Below are positions 36,562 through 45,927 of a stretch of 50,556 bases of DNA, one piece after another; the stretch's first letter is position 1; each line of letters starts with the position of its first letter. The notes below the pieces were generated by a model that saw only the letters and a list, made by a program, of their open reading frames with translations, ran no database searches and had not been told where the DNA came from. Location of the stretch: contig JADEXV010000021.1 in the NCBI GenBank assembly GCA_015206945.1, positions 1 to 50,556 on the forward strand, written 5' to 3'. The translations under genes were made by a program, and so were the position numbers. Origin of the DNA: Nostocales cyanobacterium LEGE 12452 (GTDB lineage: Bacteria; Cyanobacteriota; Cyanobacteriia; Cyanobacteriales; Nostocaceae).

Positions 36562-39181
36562 ACTTAGTAAGCATTGTCCAAATACCATCCCAGGACTCTG
36601 GAGGCGGCGTTTGTTGGTAATTACGCGCACGCTCTAGGTGGATATCAACAGCTTGATCTTGAGGTTGGATGGATTTAGCGGCTTCAAAACAGGCGATCGC
36701 TTGTGAGAAGTTGCGCGATAAATAAGCAGCGCGTCCAGTATCATAATGAAATAAAAACTCTTGAGTGTTGGCATCTAACTCAGTAGTGCGATCGCCAATT
36801 AACTCGTAGATATTAACTGCCTGGTGTTTCCCTTTGACTCGGATTTTATCTAACTGGCGCACCCAAATGCGATCGCTGCACAATTGGTAAGTAAATTCAC
36901 TTAAAATAATATCACAACCGTAATCTTTTGTTACCGCTTCCAAACGCGAACTTAAATTTACACCATCTCCAATTACGGTGTAATCCATCCGTTTGCGGGA
37001 ACCAATATTACCCGAAACCACATCCCCAGAACTAATCCCAATGCCAATACGAATTTGCGGTTGCGCCTGGATAATTCGCCGTTGGTTAAATTCCTCTAAG
37101 CGGCGTCTCATATCTAACGCTGACTGCACAGCCCTCCAAGCATGATTTTCTGTCAATGGTAGCGGCGCACCAAATACCGCCATTAAGGCATCACCAATAA
37201 ATTTATCGAGAGTGCCTTCGTGGTTAAAAACCGCCTCTACCATCGTTTCAAAATACTGATTGAGCAGCAATACCACCTCAGCTGCACCGAGATTTTCTGT
37301 AAGTGTGGTATAGCCCCGGATATCAGAAAACAAGATAGTTACTTCCTTGCGTTCGCCTACCATTAAAGCATCTTCCCCCAGTGCCATAACTTGTTCGGCG
37401 ACATGGGGCGTCAGGTAGCGGGACATGGTAGTTTTCATCCGTTTTTCCTGAGTAATGTCTTCTAAAACCACCAAACCACCACGTACACCGCCTTCTGGGT
37501 TAGTCAGGGGATTAACAGTAAGATTGATATTGCGTTCTAATGTTTGTACCTCATTAGAAGTGAGAAACTCAGATTGGGGAGTCAGAGGTTGATTCCAGGG
37601 AATAAAAATATCGGGGTTATTGCGATCGCGCAGTGCTAGTATTGAGTGCTGAGTGTTGAGTGCTGAGTGCTGAGTTTCAGTCAGTAATCGGCACGGGCTA
37701 AACGCCCCGCTATCGCTAACACCACTCACCACTTGATAAAGTCCCAGCATCAAACTTTGCTCTGGCACATAATGTTTAGCTCCAGTTTTGAGACTATCTT
37801 CTAGTCGCATTTGGAGATTTTCAATTGGCACAACTTCCCAAACTAGGCGACCAATCAAATTTTGTTCCCACAAAAGCTTGTTGTTCTTACTATTAGCATC
37901 TCCTATCGGGCAACCCAGCAACTCTAGGGCTGCATCATTAATCGTGACAATCTGTCCTGCCATATCTGTAGAAATCACAGCATCTGACAGACTTTGTAAA
38001 ATATCTTTTTGATACTGTTTTTCTAACAGCACATTTTCAAACAGCCGAGCATTTTCTAAGGCAATTCCTGCCTGATTATTAAAAGCCCGCATAAACTCTT
38101 CATCAGAAGCAGTAAAACTGCTTTGTTGCTTATTAATTAATTGTGTAACGCCAATCAATTCATTTGCAGAATTAAATACTGGTAAACACAGGATATTGCG
38201 AGTTATATAACCAGTTTTTTTATCTGTAGTCGGATCAAAGCGGGGGTCTTTATAAACATCGGAAATATTTAAGGCTTCGCCAGTGGAAGCTACATATCCG
38301 GCAATGCCACGGTTAGCAGGAATGCGAATTTCTATCAAGTTTGTGCCATCTGCTGCCGCTGCTACTTTCGTCCAGAGTTCGTTTAGCTCTTTACGATATA
38401 AAAACAGTGTACTGCGGTCTGCTTGCATTAAAATTCGAGCTTGTTCCATGACTATTTGCAAAGTTGCTTCTAAATCTAAACTTTGCCCCAGTGTCTGAGT
38501 TGCCCGCAACAAAGCCGTTGCACCTCTTTGATTACGAGCCGCTACATAAAAAGATTGGCAGCTTTCCAGGATAATCCCAATTGAAGCCGCAAAGTCTCGA
38601 AAACGTTCTTCATCATCATGATTAAACGGAACATTCCCAGTTTTATTAGCTAGTTGCACTACCGCTACAGTCTGGTTTTTGCTACTGATAACGGGCATAC
38701 ATAAAATATTACGGATTTTATAGCCCATTTGTTTTTCAAGTTCTGGGCTAAATAGGGGATGAGTATAAGTTTCAGATATATTGAGATATTGACCTGTACT
38801 GGCAACATGGCCAGGGATACCCACTGTAATAGGAGTACGAATCTCTAAGAATTTTTGGGTATTATCTTGAGGAACTTTTGACCACAATTGACCTTTGTCA
38901 TAGTCAACTAAAAAAATGGCTGTATGTTCTGCTTGGAGAATTTGACCAATTTTGAGCGTGATAGCTTCTAATACTTTCTCCAACATAGTTTCTAGAGCTT
39001 CATTATTGATCAGTTCAATAGCTCTCAGAAATTGCTGGAACTCAGCAGTTATAAAGTCGAGTAAGCAAACAAATTCATTAACAGATAAGTCTTTGACGCG
39101 ACGCAGTAGGGCGTGAGCACGATTAACTTGAGTCAGTTCAGTTAATGTAGCCAAGACGCTGCCAGAGTTGGGGAGTGTCAC
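36560..39181 (-). CDS. Adenylate cyclase with two GAF domains, PAS and TPR tail
   Basis: An 873-residue class III nucleotide cyclase. Order: helical N-terminus, GAF1 (~55-205, TAIFLVDYDKGQLWSKVP), GAF2 (~230-385, STLFLYRKELNELWTKV), PAS (~395-480, LSDAVISTDMAGQIVTIND), a linker with a repeat-derived insert (~502-514), cyclase domain (~605-790) and TPR-like tail. Metal-binding Asp620 lies in FSDIRGYT, the second metal Asp in DKFIGDALMAVFG; the Lys of DKF and the YTVIGDG motif favour ATP over GTP. The tandem GAFs resemble the CyaB-type cyclases of Anabaena, where GAF domains bind cAMP, but the ligand cannot be read here. No membrane segment, so cytosolic. Confidence 0.92.
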   Translation of the reverse strand: MTLPNSGSVLATLTELTQVNRAHALLRRVKDLSVNEFVCLLDFITAEFQQFLRAIELINNEALETMLEKVLEAITLKIGQILQAEHTAIFLVDYDKGQLWSKVPQDNTQKFLEIRTPITVGIPGHVASTGQYLNISETYTHPLFSPELEKQMGYKIRNILCMPVISSKNQTVAVVQLANKTGNVPFNHDDEERFRDFAASIGIILESCQSFYVAARNQRGATALLRATQTLGQSLDLEATLQIVMEQARILMQADRSTLFLYRKELNELWTKVAAAADGTNLIEIRIPANRGIAGYVASTGEALNISDVYKDPRFDPTTDKKTGYITRNILCLPVFNSANELIGVTQLINKQQSSFTASDEEFMRAFNNQAGIALENARLFENVLLEKQYQKDILQSLSDAVISTDMAGQIVTINDAALELLGCPIGDANSKNNKLLWEQNLIGRLVWEVVPIENLQMRLEDSLKTGAKHYVPEQSLMLGLYQVVSGVSDSGAFSPCRLLTETQHSALNTQHSILALRDRNNPDIFIPWNQPLTPQSEFLTSNEVQTLERNINLTVNPLTNPEGGVRGGLVVLEDITQEKRMKTTMSRYLTPHVAEQVMALGEDALMVGERKEVTILFSDIRGYTTLTENLGAAEVVLLLNQYFETMVEAVFNHEGTLDKFIGDALMAVFGAPLPLTENHAWRAVQSALDMRRRLEEFNQRRIIQAQPQIRIGIGISSGDVVSGNIGSRKRMDYTVIGDGVNLSSRLEAVTKDYGCDIILSEFTYQLCSDRIWVRQLDKIRVKGKHQAVNIYELIGDRTTELDANTQEFLFHYDTGRAAYLSRNFSQAIACFEAAKSIQPQDQAVDIHLERARNYQQTPPPESWDGIWTMLTK
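37643..37677 (-). repeat. Heptamer array (TGAGTGC)x5 inside the cyclase gene
   Basis: Five units (TGAGTGC, TGAGTGT, TGAGTGC, TGAGTGC, TGAGTTT) within the coding region, translated on the minus strand as ETQHSALNTQHSIL. The reading frame stays open on both sides. Confidence 0.92.
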
Positions 39182-39200
39182 GTCGCTTCGCTCCGAATTA

Positions 39201-39220
39201 AAAATTCAAAATTCAAAATT
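39201..39220. repeat. Heptamer array (AAAATTC)x2.9
   Basis: Two perfect AAAATTC units and six bases of a third, 20 bp upstream of the cyclase start, in the 171-bp spacer to sqdX. Confidence 0.75.
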
Positions 39221-39352
39221 AATAATCCCCATAAATAAATGGGCTTGTATCATGAGTCTGTTTCGCTCATCGGAATTTTAGATTTTGGGCATAGGGCATG
39301 GTTATTAATTCTTCTTCCCCTGCCTCCCCTGCTACCTCATCTCCCCACTCCC

Positions 39353-40483
39353 TTATTTTGCCAACTGTTCAGAAAATATCACCTTTTGATAGTAATCTTG
39401 TAGCTGCCTGGTAGCAGCTGCCCAACCCCAACTTTCTGCTTCCTGGCGGGCATTTTGACGGATGATGTCTCGTTGTTGTTTTTGTTCTAAGAGTCGAACA
39501 GTAGCAGCTAACGCTCCTTTAATATCTGCTGTTGGCTCAAAAAGATATCCATTTACGCCGTCTGTGACAATATCAGGAATTCCCCCGGAACGGGCTGCTA
39601 CCACGGGACAGCCAGCAGCCATTGCTTCTAATAGCACTAAGCCTAGTGTTTCTGTACGGGAAGGAAAGATGAAGGCATCAGCACTCGCAAAGGCAGAACC
39701 TAACTCTTGCCCCATAAGATAGCCAACAAAATAAGTGTTTGTGCCAGCAAAGTGTTTTTGCAATGCTTGACGGTGCGGCCCATCTCCAACCAATGCTAAC
39801 CGCGCTTCGGGAATTGCTTCTAAAATTGGTTTGATGCGCTCAATTTCTTTTTCAGCAGAAAGCCGCCCCACGTAAAGTAGCAATGGACTTTCTGGATGAT
39901 TTTTTGATAGGCGCGATCGCATCTCTACACTAGCTAAATCAGGATGAAATAATTCCGTATCCACCCCGCGTTGCCATAAATCTACACGTTCAATACCATG
40001 TGCTGTCAGTTCCTTCACCATTGCTGTGGAAGTACACAGATTTAAAGCTGCTTGATTATGAGCGCCTTTGAGCAGTTCCCAAAGAAAACCCTCCAGCATC
40101 CCCAAGCCGTAATGCTGAAGATATTGGGGTAAATGTGTATGATAAGAGGCCACCAAGGGGATTTTGAGGATTTTGCTATAAAATATCCCAGACAAACCTA
40201 AAACTGCTGGATTCACGACATGAATAATATCTGGCTTGAACTCTTCCAAAGCGTACCCAATGGCTGGGCGGGGAAGTGCCATTTTCAATTCTGGATACAA
40301 TGGCAGAGGAAAGCCAGTAACGCCGTAAACTTTAGCGCCTTTGTGTTCTGTGATGCCTCCATCAGGGGCAATTACCAGCACTTGATTACCACTGCGCTGT
40401 AGATGGTCAACAGTATGGCGCAGACGCGTTACAATGCCGTCAACCTTGGGTAAAAAGGTTTCGGTGAATAGGGCAATTCTCAT
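39353..40483 (-). CDS. sqdX: Sulfoquinovosyldiacylglycerol synthase (GT4)
   Basis: A 376-residue GT-B glycosyltransferase of family 4. The N-terminal acceptor domain starts MRIALFTETFLPKVDGIVTRL; the donor domain contains LLYVGRLSAEKEIERI, FIFPSRTETLGLVLLEAMAAGCPVVAARSGG with the E-x7-E pattern. SqdX transfers sulfoquinovose from UDP-sulfoquinovose to diacylglycerol, making the thylakoid sulfolipid SQDG. The assignment rests on close resemblance of the N-terminus and on sqdB lying 241 bp upstream on the same strand, the usual cyanobacterial pairing. A terminator-like hairpin between them suggests separate or attenuated transcripts. A generic GT4 mannosyltransferase is the alternative. Confidence 0.88.
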   Translation of the reverse strand: MRIALFTETFLPKVDGIVTRLRHTVDHLQRSGNQVLVIAPDGGITEHKGAKVYGVTGFPLPLYPELKMALPRPAIGYALEEFKPDIIHVVNPAVLGLSGIFYSKILKIPLVASYHTHLPQYLQHYGLGMLEGFLWELLKGAHNQAALNLCTSTAMVKELTAHGIERVDLWQRGVDTELFHPDLASVEMRSRLSKNHPESPLLLYVGRLSAEKEIERIKPILEAIPEARLALVGDGPHRQALQKHFAGTNTYFVGYLMGQELGSAFASADAFIFPSRTETLGLVLLEAMAAGCPVVAARSGGIPDIVTDGVNGYLFEPTADIKGALAATVRLLEQKQQRDIIRQNARQEAESWGWAAATRQLQDYYQKVIFSEQLAK

Positions 40484-40660
40484 ATAAAACTATTCAGTCC
40501 AGGCAGATAATCTCAGCTTAAGAGTGCATTTTGCTATTAAACACAGAGTAAACTGTCTCGCGTCCTGTAATCAATTCTGCACAATCAAAATAACTGTAGT
40601 AAACAGTAAACAGTAAATTTAGTAGTAGCTGGAAGATACACCTGATAAATAATAAATAGT

Positions 40661-40693
40661 TGGTCGTCATATTGTGCTAAAATACGACGACCA
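40661..40693 (-). terminator. Hairpin downstream of sqdB
   Basis: TGGTCGTC and GACGACCA form a perfect 8-bp stem around a 17-base AT-rich loop, 32 bp after the sqdB stop. On the transcript strand it is preceded by CTAAAAA and followed by ACTATTTATTATTT, so a terminator or attenuator before sqdX is plausible. Confidence 0.55.
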
Positions 40694-40724
40694 TTTTTAG
40701 ACCCACGATTTACTGGGGTTTATT

Positions 40725-41891
<1,167 letters not shown>

Positions 41892-42014
41892 TTACTCGCT
41901 GATAGCTAAATCTATCAGGTTTCTGTCCCCTCTCAATCATCATTCTGGGAGAGATGTGGATTTAGAGAGCAGCGAGCAAGGGAAAATGGGGAAAATGCAG
42001 GGAATTCTCCTCAC

Positions 42015-42536
42015 TCAGGACTTCGGAATGCGATACTGCTGGGCAATGTAATAAAACAAACGATAGTAATCTTGAAAATCTTGGCTCTTGCTTCGTCCCT
42101 GCCAATAGTAGTTCACTGGACTCTGAGTTAGTGTAAGTCTCATTGAACCTCCTCGTCGATCGACTTCTACAACTAGCACCCCAGATACTCCTTGGGCGGT
42201 CTGAAAGTTGGATTTAATCTTTTTTACTGACTCTCGCTCGTTTGGTAGCTGCTGACTTGCCCACCCCCGAATTTGCACGGAGTTATTTTGTGGTGAAATA
42301 AACGCAATTCCATCACCATTTTCTGAGGCTGCTAAAGAAGTCCAGTTACTTGGATATGGAAATTCAAAGCCATAACGGGAGTTGGTATAAGTTTTCCAGG
42401 CGATCGCTCCAGCGTTAAAATCATTTGCAGTACAACCCGACAGCATGATTAACAGGGCAATGACTCCGCTAACGCTGGCGGCAAATCGATAAATTCTTCG
42501 CCCCAAACTACAAAAAATTTTATTAGCAGTAGCCAT
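42015..42536 (-). CDS. Conserved lipoprotein
   Basis: A 173-residue protein with a basic N-region (GRRIYRF), a hydrophobic core and a lipobox LSGC placing the modified cysteine at residue 35. The mature part begins YTNSRYGFEFPYPSNW, a pattern shared by PsbP-like and other small cyanobacterial lipoproteins, and contains GDGIAFISPQNNSVQIRGW. It is predicted to be anchored to a thylakoid or plasma membrane. It follows the sqdB-sqdX genes' strand but is upstream of sqdB by 129 bp. Assignment to PsbP is not secure. Confidence 0.75.
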   Translation of the reverse strand: MATANKIFCSLGRRIYRFAASVSGVIALLIMLSGCTANDFNAGAIAWKTYTNSRYGFEFPYPSNWTSLAASENGDGIAFISPQNNSVQIRGWASQQLPNERESVKKIKSNFQTAQGVSGVLVVEVDRRGGSMRLTLTQSPVNYYWQGRSKSQDFQDYYRLFYYIAQQYRIPKS

Positions 42537-42541
42537 TTACA

Positions 42542-43004
42542 TCACACACGCATTTTGCCAAAGTTACTGATTTTATAGAAATACCAGAAGCTCAGATCAA
42601 TACCTTCGCCAATTTACGAGTTATTCACGAATCGGGAAATGCACCGAAAGAGCGCTCATGAAAAATTCAATAATATTCAGGATATTTACCATTCTCTTTA
42701 GAACTCTCGATAGAAGAAGCTCAGAGAAAGTGCTTTATCACACAAAGTATAGACGGTGTATCTTAGATAGATCGGCTAAATTTGGAGCTTTTTCACTTCC
42801 CAACAAACACATCTTGGCAATTTTCGTCAAATCTCTCTGTAGTTTGCATCGTTAAGCCAAACGACCAAAAACCCCCAGATTATTGATATTTCTGGCTTAC
42901 CAGATTCGGATGTGGTATCTCGCATCCACGCGCAAATTTGAATAAATGGGGATAGATCCCATATCACCGACTTGGTGACGCTCCAAATAATTAAAAAGTA
43001 AGCC
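42542..43004 (+). pseudogene. FHA-domain gene relic in a 686-bp gap
   Basis: One frame reads LELFHFPTNTSW, NLSVVCIVKPNDQKPPD from 42767, then a one-base shift at about 42881 continues as IDISGLPDSDVVSRIHAQI up to a TGA at 42939, past which INGDRSHITDL is still recognisable. This matches the cyanobacterial FHA type with HIGKPND, DxSGxP and VSRxHA motifs. The same first frame is also coding-like upstream from 42542 (IPEAQINTF, LRVIHESGNAPKERS, YLPFSLELSIEEAQRKC) but with stops at 42659, 42671 and 42764. I see at least three stops and two frameshifts, so it is inactive. The rest of the gap up to 43222 holds only the next gene's upstream region. Confidence 0.72.
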
Positions 43005-43157
43005 AAGTTAGACAATCGTTGGTTGAGCGATCGCTAATTCCCATCCAAAATTAATTCTGAAAGCTTTGTATTGAGCGATAAATCACTCAATAAACAGCAT
43101 TGTATCCTCAGACTGTAAATAAATGTAACGAAATTAGCGTTAAAACGTTTTACTGTC

Positions 43158-43186
43158 TTGACAACCAATAAAAGAACCGATAACTT
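43158..43186 (+). promoter_or_regulatory. Possible sigma-70-type promoter for the RHH-ycf46 genes
   Basis: TTGACA at 43158-43163, then 17 bases and TAACTT at 43181-43186, about 37 bp before the start at 43223. The -35 is perfect, the -10 poor (TATACA at 43189 is an alternative). Confidence 0.4.
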
Positions 43187-43222
43187 GATATACATACCCG
43201 GGTAAGACCGTTAAAGAGTTAT

Positions 43223-43576
43223 ATGCAAACGCAAACTAAGCAAAAGGTCACTTTGTATTTATCGCCAGAGTTGCACAGAAAACTGAAGATTCGTTCAGCA
43301 GTTGATTCCGAGCCAATGTCAGAACTTGCCGAACGTGCCCTTGGTTTTTACCTATCTAATCAAGAGTTAGTTGACGAGTTAGAAGATTCTACTTATGGGC
43401 GGACTCATAGAGTTTATTCATGCCCAACCTGTGATAGCTCGCTAGTCTTACGTGATGGGGAACTGGTTACTTTAGGCAATCAACCAGGAGTAGTTGGTCA
43501 AGAGCATCTCTCTCTCGATGAGATGGATGAAAATGAAACCAATCCCAAGGGTGAGGAAGAGTTAGTTCCTTGCTAG
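43223..43576 (+). CDS. RHH-like protein with CxxC motif
   Basis: A 117-residue protein. Residues ~5-55 have the ribbon-helix-helix pattern KVTLYLSPELHRKLKIRSAV...MSELAERALGFYL, the fold of small dimeric DNA-binding regulators. A CPTC motif follows (VYSCPTCDSSLVLRDGEL), with one more cysteine at the C-terminus (LVPC), so a classical four-cysteine zinc ribbon is not complete within one chain. The tail is acidic (LDEMDENETNPKGEEE). It is 78 bp upstream of ycf46 on the same strand and probably cotranscribed. A regulator or adaptor for Ycf46 is inference. Confidence 0.78.
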   Translation: MQTQTKQKVTLYLSPELHRKLKIRSAVDSEPMSELAERALGFYLSNQELVDELEDSTYGRTHRVYSCPTCDSSLVLRDGELVTLGNQPGVVGQEHLSLDEMDENETNPKGEEELVPC

Positions 43577-43654
43577 ATAGATATTTATGATTCGGTTTTA
43601 TTTACCAGAAGCAATGTCTCTACTGTCTCTATAAGGTCTCAAGTAGGTCGAAGT

Positions 43655-45166
43655 ATGAACGAAGAGCTCAAAATCCTAATTCAAGCTCAATACCCTTTAA
43701 TCTACCTTGTGACCTCCGAGGAAGAGCGGGCCGAGCAAGCAATTTCCACAATCGCCCAGTTATTAAAGCCCCAGCGTCGAGTATTTGTTTGGACAGTAAC
43801 ACACGGGATTGTTGAGTATGGTCAACCCCGTAATGTCACCCAACATAATACCGTGTCTCCAGAGGCGGCGATTGAGTGGATCATCCGGCAGAAAGAACCA
43901 AGTATATTTATTCTTAAAGATTTACATCCCTTTATAGATGCGCCTGCGACTAACCGATCGTTGCGTGATGCGATCGCTAGTTTCAAAGGTATGCAAAAGA
44001 ACATCATTTTGATGTCTCCGATGCAACAAGTACCTATAGAACTGGAAAAAGAAGTTGTTGTTCTCGACTTTACATTGCCAGATATGGCTGAGTTGAATAA
44101 AGTTTTAACTCACCATATAGAGCAAAATCGTGGTCGGCGACTGACAACAGAAGCCAGAGAAAAACTTCTCAGAGCTGCTTTAGGTCTAACTAAAGATGAA
44201 GCTGAGAAAGTCTACCGTAAGGCACAGGTAACTAAAGAGCGTTTGACGGAAGATGAAGTAGACATCGTTTTATCTGAGAAAAAGCAACTAATTCGGCGCA
44301 ATGGCATCTTAGAATACATTGAAGAAGATGAAACTATTGATGCTGTAGGTGGCTTAGAAGAGTTAAAAAGATGGCTCAAGCAGCGCTCTAACGCTTTTAC
44401 AGAAAGAGCGAGAGAGTATGGTTTGCCTCAACCAAAGGGGATGCTAATTTTAGGAGTTCCCGGTTGCGGTAAGTCATTAATTGCTAAAACTACTTCCCGG
44501 CTGTGGGGTTTACCACTGTTACGGTTAGATATGGGGCGAGTTTACGACGGCTCAATGGTGGGACGAAGTGAAGCAAACTTGCGGAACGCCCTAAAAACAG
44601 CAGAATCTATTTCCCCAGCGATTTTGTTTATCGATGAATTAGATAAATCCTTTGCTGGTAGTGGTGGTTCCTCTGATTCTGATGGGGGGACTTCAAGTAG
44701 AATCTTCGGCTCTTTCCTCACTTGGATGCAAGATAAGAAATCACCAGTGTTCGTGATGGCAACTGCCAACCGAGTAGAACGCTTACCTGGGGAGTTCTTG
44801 AGGAAAGGACGCTTTGATGAAATCTTCTTTGTCGATCTGCCAACACCGGAAGAACGGCAGGATATTTTCAATATTCATCTGACCAAGCGCCGTGAAGACA
44901 TCTCTCGATTCGATCTTGAGCAATTAGCCAAGATGTCTGATGGCTTTTCTGGAGCAGAAGTTGAACAAGCGATCGTTGCGGCAATGTATGAAGCTTTTGC
45001 CCAAGATCGGGAGTTCACCCAACTAGATATTATTGCTGCACTGAAGGCAACATTGCCGCTGTCTCGAACGATGCAAGAACAAGTAACGGCTCTGAGAGAT
45101 TGGGCCAGACAGCGCGCACGCCCCGCAGCATCCTCCGTAGCTGAATATCAGCGAATGGAGTTTTAA
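43655..45166 (+). CDS. ycf46: AAA+ ATPase Ycf46
   Basis: A 503-residue AAA+ ATPase of the Ycf46 family, retained in some red-algal plastid genomes. The N-terminal ~230 residues form the family-specific domain (ILIQAQYPLIYLVTSEEERA). The AAA module has Walker A GVPGCGKS at 267-274, Walker B ILFIDELDK at 323-331, sensor 1 VMATANR and arginine-finger region LRKGRFDEIFF. The short C-terminal domain has FSGAEVEQAIVAAMYEA. Its role is not settled; work in Synechocystis links it to photosynthetic/carbon regulation. It lies between the RHH protein and ycf35. Confidence 0.93.
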   Translation: MNEELKILIQAQYPLIYLVTSEEERAEQAISTIAQLLKPQRRVFVWTVTHGIVEYGQPRNVTQHNTVSPEAAIEWIIRQKEPSIFILKDLHPFIDAPATNRSLRDAIASFKGMQKNIILMSPMQQVPIELEKEVVVLDFTLPDMAELNKVLTHHIEQNRGRRLTTEAREKLLRAALGLTKDEAEKVYRKAQVTKERLTEDEVDIVLSEKKQLIRRNGILEYIEEDETIDAVGGLEELKRWLKQRSNAFTERAREYGLPQPKGMLILGVPGCGKSLIAKTTSRLWGLPLLRLDMGRVYDGSMVGRSEANLRNALKTAESISPAILFIDELDKSFAGSGGSSDSDGGTSSRIFGSFLTWMQDKKSPVFVMATANRVERLPGEFLRKGRFDEIFFVDLPTPEERQDIFNIHLTKRREDISRFDLEQLAKMSDGFSGAEVEQAIVAAMYEAFAQDREFTQLDIIAALKATLPLSRTMQEQVTALRDWARQRARPAASSVAEYQRMEF

Positions 45167-45196
45167 AAGCTTTCCTCTGCCATCCCAGGGGGAAAG

Positions 45197-45252
45197 GCTA
45201 GCTGAAAATGCTAGCAGTTATAAGAAAAGCCGCATCCTGTTAAGCGCGGCTT
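45197..45252 (+). promoter_or_regulatory. Two hairpins in the ycf46-ycf35 spacer
   Basis: GCTAGC-TGAAAAT-GCTAGC at 45197-45215, then AAGCCGC (45227) pairing with GCGGCTT (45246-45252) across 12 bases. Neither has a T-run, so they look more like a processing site or structured leader of ycf35 than a terminator. Confidence 0.5.
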
Positions 45253-45307
45253 CGCCCAAAACAAACCGTTGTCGTTTTTCTCAATCTTCTCATTGGAGGA
45301 AACCCAA

Positions 45308-45658
45308 ATGTCTCACTTTAGCACCCTGCGTACCAAAATCACCGATGCCGAAATCCTCAAGGCTTCCTTGCGCGACCTCGGTATCAGCGTAAAGACTGAA
45401 GCTGATGTCCGTGGTTATAACGGTCAGCGTGTCCGTTCTGACATCGTTGCCGTGTTGGAAGGCGAATATGACCTCGGCTGGTCTCGCAATGGCGATGGTT
45501 CTTTTGACCTAATCGCTGACTTGTGGGGCGTTGCTAAGAAGCACAACCAAACCGAGTTGATCAACTCAATCAACCAAAAGTATGCCGTTAACAAAACTTT
45601 GGCTGAAGTGAAACAGCGCGGTCTGCAAAACGCCAATGTGAAGTTGGTATTGCAATAA
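45308..45658 (+). CDS. ycf35: Ycf35 / DUF1257 protein
   Basis: A 116-residue DUF1257 protein conserved in cyanobacteria and red-algal plastids. The sequence opens MSHFSTLRTKITDAEILKAS and contains DVRGYNGQRVRSDIV, GEYDLGWSRNGDGSFDLI and the tail INQKYAVNKTLAEVKQ. The start at 45308 is chosen because GGAGGA lies 7 bp upstream (45295-45300) and MSHFS is the conserved N-terminus; an earlier ATG at 45269 is not supported. It lies 141 bp after ycf46, with structured RNA in between, and is followed by tandem terminators. Function is unknown. Confidence 0.93.
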   Translation: MSHFSTLRTKITDAEILKASLRDLGISVKTEADVRGYNGQRVRSDIVAVLEGEYDLGWSRNGDGSFDLIADLWGVAKKHNQTELINSINQKYAVNKTLAEVKQRGLQNANVKLVLQ

Positions 45659-45687
45659 CAATTTCTCTGCGCGTTCCCAAAGCTGTA

Positions 45688-45725
45688 CGGGTTAACCATA
45701 TAAGTAGCGGTTAGCCCGCTTTTTT
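45688..45725 (+). terminator. First terminator after ycf35
   Basis: CGGGTTAACC at 45688 pairs with GGTTAGCCCG at 45709-45718 (one G-U pair), followed by CTTTTTTA. A rho-independent terminator 29 bp after the ycf35 stop. Confidence 0.8.
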
Positions 45726-45726
45726 A

Positions 45727-45761
45727 TCGGGACTGAGATTTATTTCTCAGTCCCGATTTTT
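45727..45761. terminator. Second, strong terminator after ycf35
   Basis: TCGGGACTGAGA and TCTCAGTCCCGA form a perfect 12-bp stem with a TTTATT loop, followed by TTTTTATAG; the T-run before the stem could also serve the opposite strand, where the ABC permease gene converges. Confidence 0.85.
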
Positions 45762-45927
45762 ATAGTTTATTTACAGCAGTGATGTTGTTCGGGATCTTCG
45801 ATTTTTGACGGCTGACAAATAACAGAGAGCGATCGCCAGTTGCAGTTTAGAAATATTCAACTTATGATTTAGACGGCGAAAGGAAAAGCAGTGATTGAGT
45901 CGAGTTAAGGTTTTCGATCTACTGACA

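Noticed and set aside
42658..42855. Plus-strand 65-residue frame starting MKNSIIFRIFTILFR with an ATGA overlap to an upstream open frame
   Set aside because: The FHA-like reading of the same DNA in another frame explains it better; the 65-residue frame has no family features.
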